In this document: piece after piece, positions 46,090 to 47,552 of the stretch
Layout: each line of letters begins with the position of its first letter
How positions within the stretch are numbered: the first letter of the stretch is position 1
DNA from: Bacteroidota bacterium
GTDB lineage: Bacteria > Bacteroidota > Bacteroidia > B-17B0 > Aurantibacillaceae
Reading direction: 5' to 3'
Assembly: GCA_013816615.1 (NCBI GenBank)
Contig: JACDED010000018.1
Location: 1 to 47,552 of the forward strand
Length of the DNA: 47,552 nt
The notes under the pieces: generated by a model
The model's input: only the letters and a program-made list of their open reading frames with translations
Database searches by the model: none
Told to the model about the DNA's origin: nothing
Translations under genes and position numbers: made by a program

Positions 46090-46497
46090 ATGGCAAAAAT
46101 AAGTTCTTTTGAAGAGTTAGAAGCTTGGAAGAAGGCAGTAGAACTTTGTGAGCTGGTTTATAATCAAACAAATAATCCAACTCTAAATAAAGACTTTGCG
46201 CTTAGAGACCAATTAAGAAAATCAGCAATATCAATACCTTCAAATATTGCTGAAGGATTTGAAAGAGAAGGAAATAGTCAGTTCATTTATTTTTTAGTTA
46301 TTGCGAAAGGTTCTTGTGGAGAACTAAGAACTCAATTATATTTGACTCAAAAAATTGGTTATATTGATAATGAAACACATGAACTTTTGAAAGAAAAATG
46401 TATTACAATTAGCAAACAGTTGAGCAATTTTATAAAATATTTAAAATCGGCGCAGCAAAATTCTTCAAAACCTTCATCTTTAAAAACCTTTAATTAA
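46090..46497 (+). CDS. Four-helix-bundle protein (23S rRNA intervening-sequence type)
   Basis: A 135-residue protein of the four-helix-bundle family (TIGR02436 type), recognised by LEAWKKAVELCELVY, DFALRDQLRKSAISIPSNIAEGFERE and GSCGELRTQLYL. In many bacteria such genes occur inside 23S rRNA intervening sequences; in Bacteroidota they also stand alone. Here it separates paaB from paaC, which is not its usual place. Its stop is followed at once by the paaC ATG. The flanks look like imperfect inverted repeats (TTAAAAGTTTTG upstream; CTTCAAAACC and AAAACCTTTAA downstream), and the last ten residues are encoded in the right one. Confidence 0.85.
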   Translation: MAKISSFEELEAWKKAVELCELVYNQTNNPTLNKDFALRDQLRKSAISIPSNIAEGFEREGNSQFIYFLVIAKGSCGELRTQLYLTQKIGYIDNETHELLKEKCITISKQLSNFIKYLKSAQQNSSKPSSLKTFN

Positions 46498-47250
46498 ATG
46501 AAAGAAGCACTGTTCAATTATAGTTTACGACTTGGTGATACAAGTTTAATTTTAGCGCAGCGTTTAAGCGAGTGGACAGGCCACGGCCCTTTTTTAGAAG
46601 AAGATCTTGCATTAACGAATATTGCTTTGGATATTTTTGGCAGAGGAAAAGCTTTGTTAGAATACGCAGCAAAAACAGAAGGTAAAGGAAGAACAGAAGA
46701 TGATCTTGCGTTTTTTAGAAACGATCGCGAATATTTTAATGCATTAATTACCGAACAACCAAATGGTGATTATGCAAAAACTATTATAAGACAAGCAATG
46801 GTTGATTGTTTTGATCTTGCATTTTACACTGCGCTTGCAGAAAGTAAAGATGAAACATTAGCGGGCATTGCATCAAAATCAATAAAAGAAATTACCTATC
46901 ATAAACGCCATAGCTTTAGTTGGGTGAACCGCTTTGGTAATGGAACTGAAGAAAGCTTTAACCGTTTGCAAAAAGGATTGAATGAGATCTGGGCTTATGG
47001 TGGCGAATTATTTGAGATGAATGAAGTAGATGCTATCTTAATCAAAGAAGGCATTGCTGTTGATCTTTCGGCTTTAAAGCCTAATTGGGAAAAGGAGATG
47101 AATCAATTGCTTACAAAAGCAAATTTGGTTATGCCTGAAGGAACGTACGTGCAAACCGGCAGCCGTAAAGGATTACACAGCGAGCATTTAAGTTATATTT
47201 TGGCCGAGATGCAATCCTTACCACGCATGCATCCAAATGCAAAATGGTAA
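46498..47250 (+). CDS. paaC: PaaC, structural subunit of phenylacetyl-CoA epoxidase
   Basis: A 250-residue ferritin-like subunit that holds PaaA in its active form (E. coli PaaC has 248). Matching stretches are FNYSLRLGDTSLILAQRLSEW, FRNDREYFN and ITYHKRHSFSWVNRFGNGTEES. The ATG directly follows the stop of the four-helix-bundle gene. No paaD is seen in the 300 bases after it. Confidence 0.94.
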   Translation: MKEALFNYSLRLGDTSLILAQRLSEWTGHGPFLEEDLALTNIALDIFGRGKALLEYAAKTEGKGRTEDDLAFFRNDREYFNALITEQPNGDYAKTIIRQAMVDCFDLAFYTALAESKDETLAGIASKSIKEITYHKRHSFSWVNRFGNGTEESFNRLQKGLNEIWAYGGELFEMNEVDAILIKEGIAVDLSALKPNWEKEMNQLLTKANLVMPEGTYVQTGSRKGLHSEHLSYILAEMQSLPRMHPNAKW

Positions 47251-47262
47251 TTTATTTTTAAG

Positions 47263-47364
47263 ATGAAAGGAACCTGGAAAAAACTTTCGCCTTATTTTGT
47301 TGACGTTTGGCAATACCTTGTTATTATTCTGATCATGATCGTTGCGGCGATATTTATTTTATAA
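47263..47364 (+). CDS. Possible 33-residue single-span membrane protein
   Basis: Reads MKGTWKKLSPYFVDVWQY and then a hydrophobic stretch, LVIILIMIVAAIFIL, a single membrane span with a basic N-terminus. It starts 12 bases after paaC with an A-rich lead (TTTTTAAG). The ORF is too short to be sure. If real, it belongs to the paa transcript. I do not recognise a family. Confidence 0.4.
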   Translation: MKGTWKKLSPYFVDVWQYLVIILIMIVAAIFIL

Positions 47365-47463
47365 CCACAGAGACACGCTAAGTTTTATTTTTTCTTTGCA
47401 CATCTTTATTTTAATGGCTGTGATAAATAACGGGTCAACTTAATTTTCTGGGGAGCAGATTCA

Positions 47464-47552
47464 TTAAGCAAACAGTTTCCCTAACCTAAACAAGAAGAAT
47501 TTAACATCAGTTACGCCTCTTAAATTGGCTCTAAAGAGTTTTATTTTGGAGT
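47464..47552 (-). other. Possible end of an ORF entering from the right edge
   Basis: On the minus strand, 28 codons run from the window edge to a TAA: LFRANLRGVTDVKFFLFRLG within it. The pattern vaguely recalls the C-terminus of some transposases, but 28 residues are too few to decide. Between 47365 and 47463 I see no gene; the stretch starts with ATAACCACAGAGACAC, a form of repeat often found between genes in Bacteroidota. Confidence 0.22.

Noticed and set aside
1-47552. CRISPR array, integrase with attachment sites, restriction or toxin-antitoxin system
   Set aside because: I looked near the tRNAs and repeats and saw no regularly spaced repeats, no integrase and no toxin-antitoxin pair.

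Overview
This is an AT-rich window from a member of the Bacteroidota. Four things point there: promoters of the Bacteroidetes type (TAnnTTTG near -7), two kinds of type IX secretion (T9SS) sorting domain, a PurM of the Bacteroidetes form, and menaquinone synthesis by the futalosine route (MqnA). The genus cannot be read from the sequence. The layout is compact: four convergent gene pairs overlap at their 3' ends.

Layout. 1-4467 (+): end of a SUF iron-sulfur cluster operon (sufC partial, sufD, sufS, sufE, sufT-like) plus a DUF2480 gene. 4464-8772 (-): a lipoprotein with a degenerate heavy-metal-associated domain, a NodB polysaccharide deacetylase and a large DUF2723/TMEM260-like membrane protein. 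8842-9361: tRNA-Gln followed by a complex repeat region and a GC-rich structured repeat. 9381-10688 (-): der. 10864-15006 (+): a giant T9SS cargo protein. 15053-15293: tRNA-His followed by a second structured repeat. 15435-17825 (+): an AsmA-like protein. 17818-24984 (-): a probable operon of deoC, a GxxExxY nuclease-like cassette, an aldehyde dehydrogenase, a secreted protein of unknown function, a PglF/CapD-type sugar dehydratase and a PafA-type alkaline phosphatase. 25099-34785: a GNAT-like protein, an ALDH7-type dehydrogenase, a lipid kinase, mqnA, purM, a DUF3352-like/beta-propeller protein, rnhB and a peroxiredoxin. 34893-43439: AhpC, a secreted hypothetical protein and two more giant T9SS cargo proteins. 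43545-47250: the phenylacetyl-CoA epoxidase genes paaE (-) and paaA, paaB, paaC (+), with a four-helix-bundle (23S rRNA intervening-sequence type) gene lodged between paaB and paaC.

Most genes are ordinary housekeeping or surface functions. The unusual content is in small elements. (1) Each tRNA is followed within 0-3 bases by a nested inverted repeat of the same plan: an outer stem, a private hairpin on each side and a long inner stem. Each has a copy of GGATCAGCGWAGCTAA about 20 bases further on. (2) A GxxExxY (PD-(D/E)XK-like) gene sits between 27-base imperfect inverted repeats inside the deoC-ALDH operon, and 2.3 kb away the same pair of repeats occurs with no gene between them. (3) The four-helix-bundle gene is a similar cassette inside paaABC. 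These look like three families of small insertion units placed at gene boundaries.
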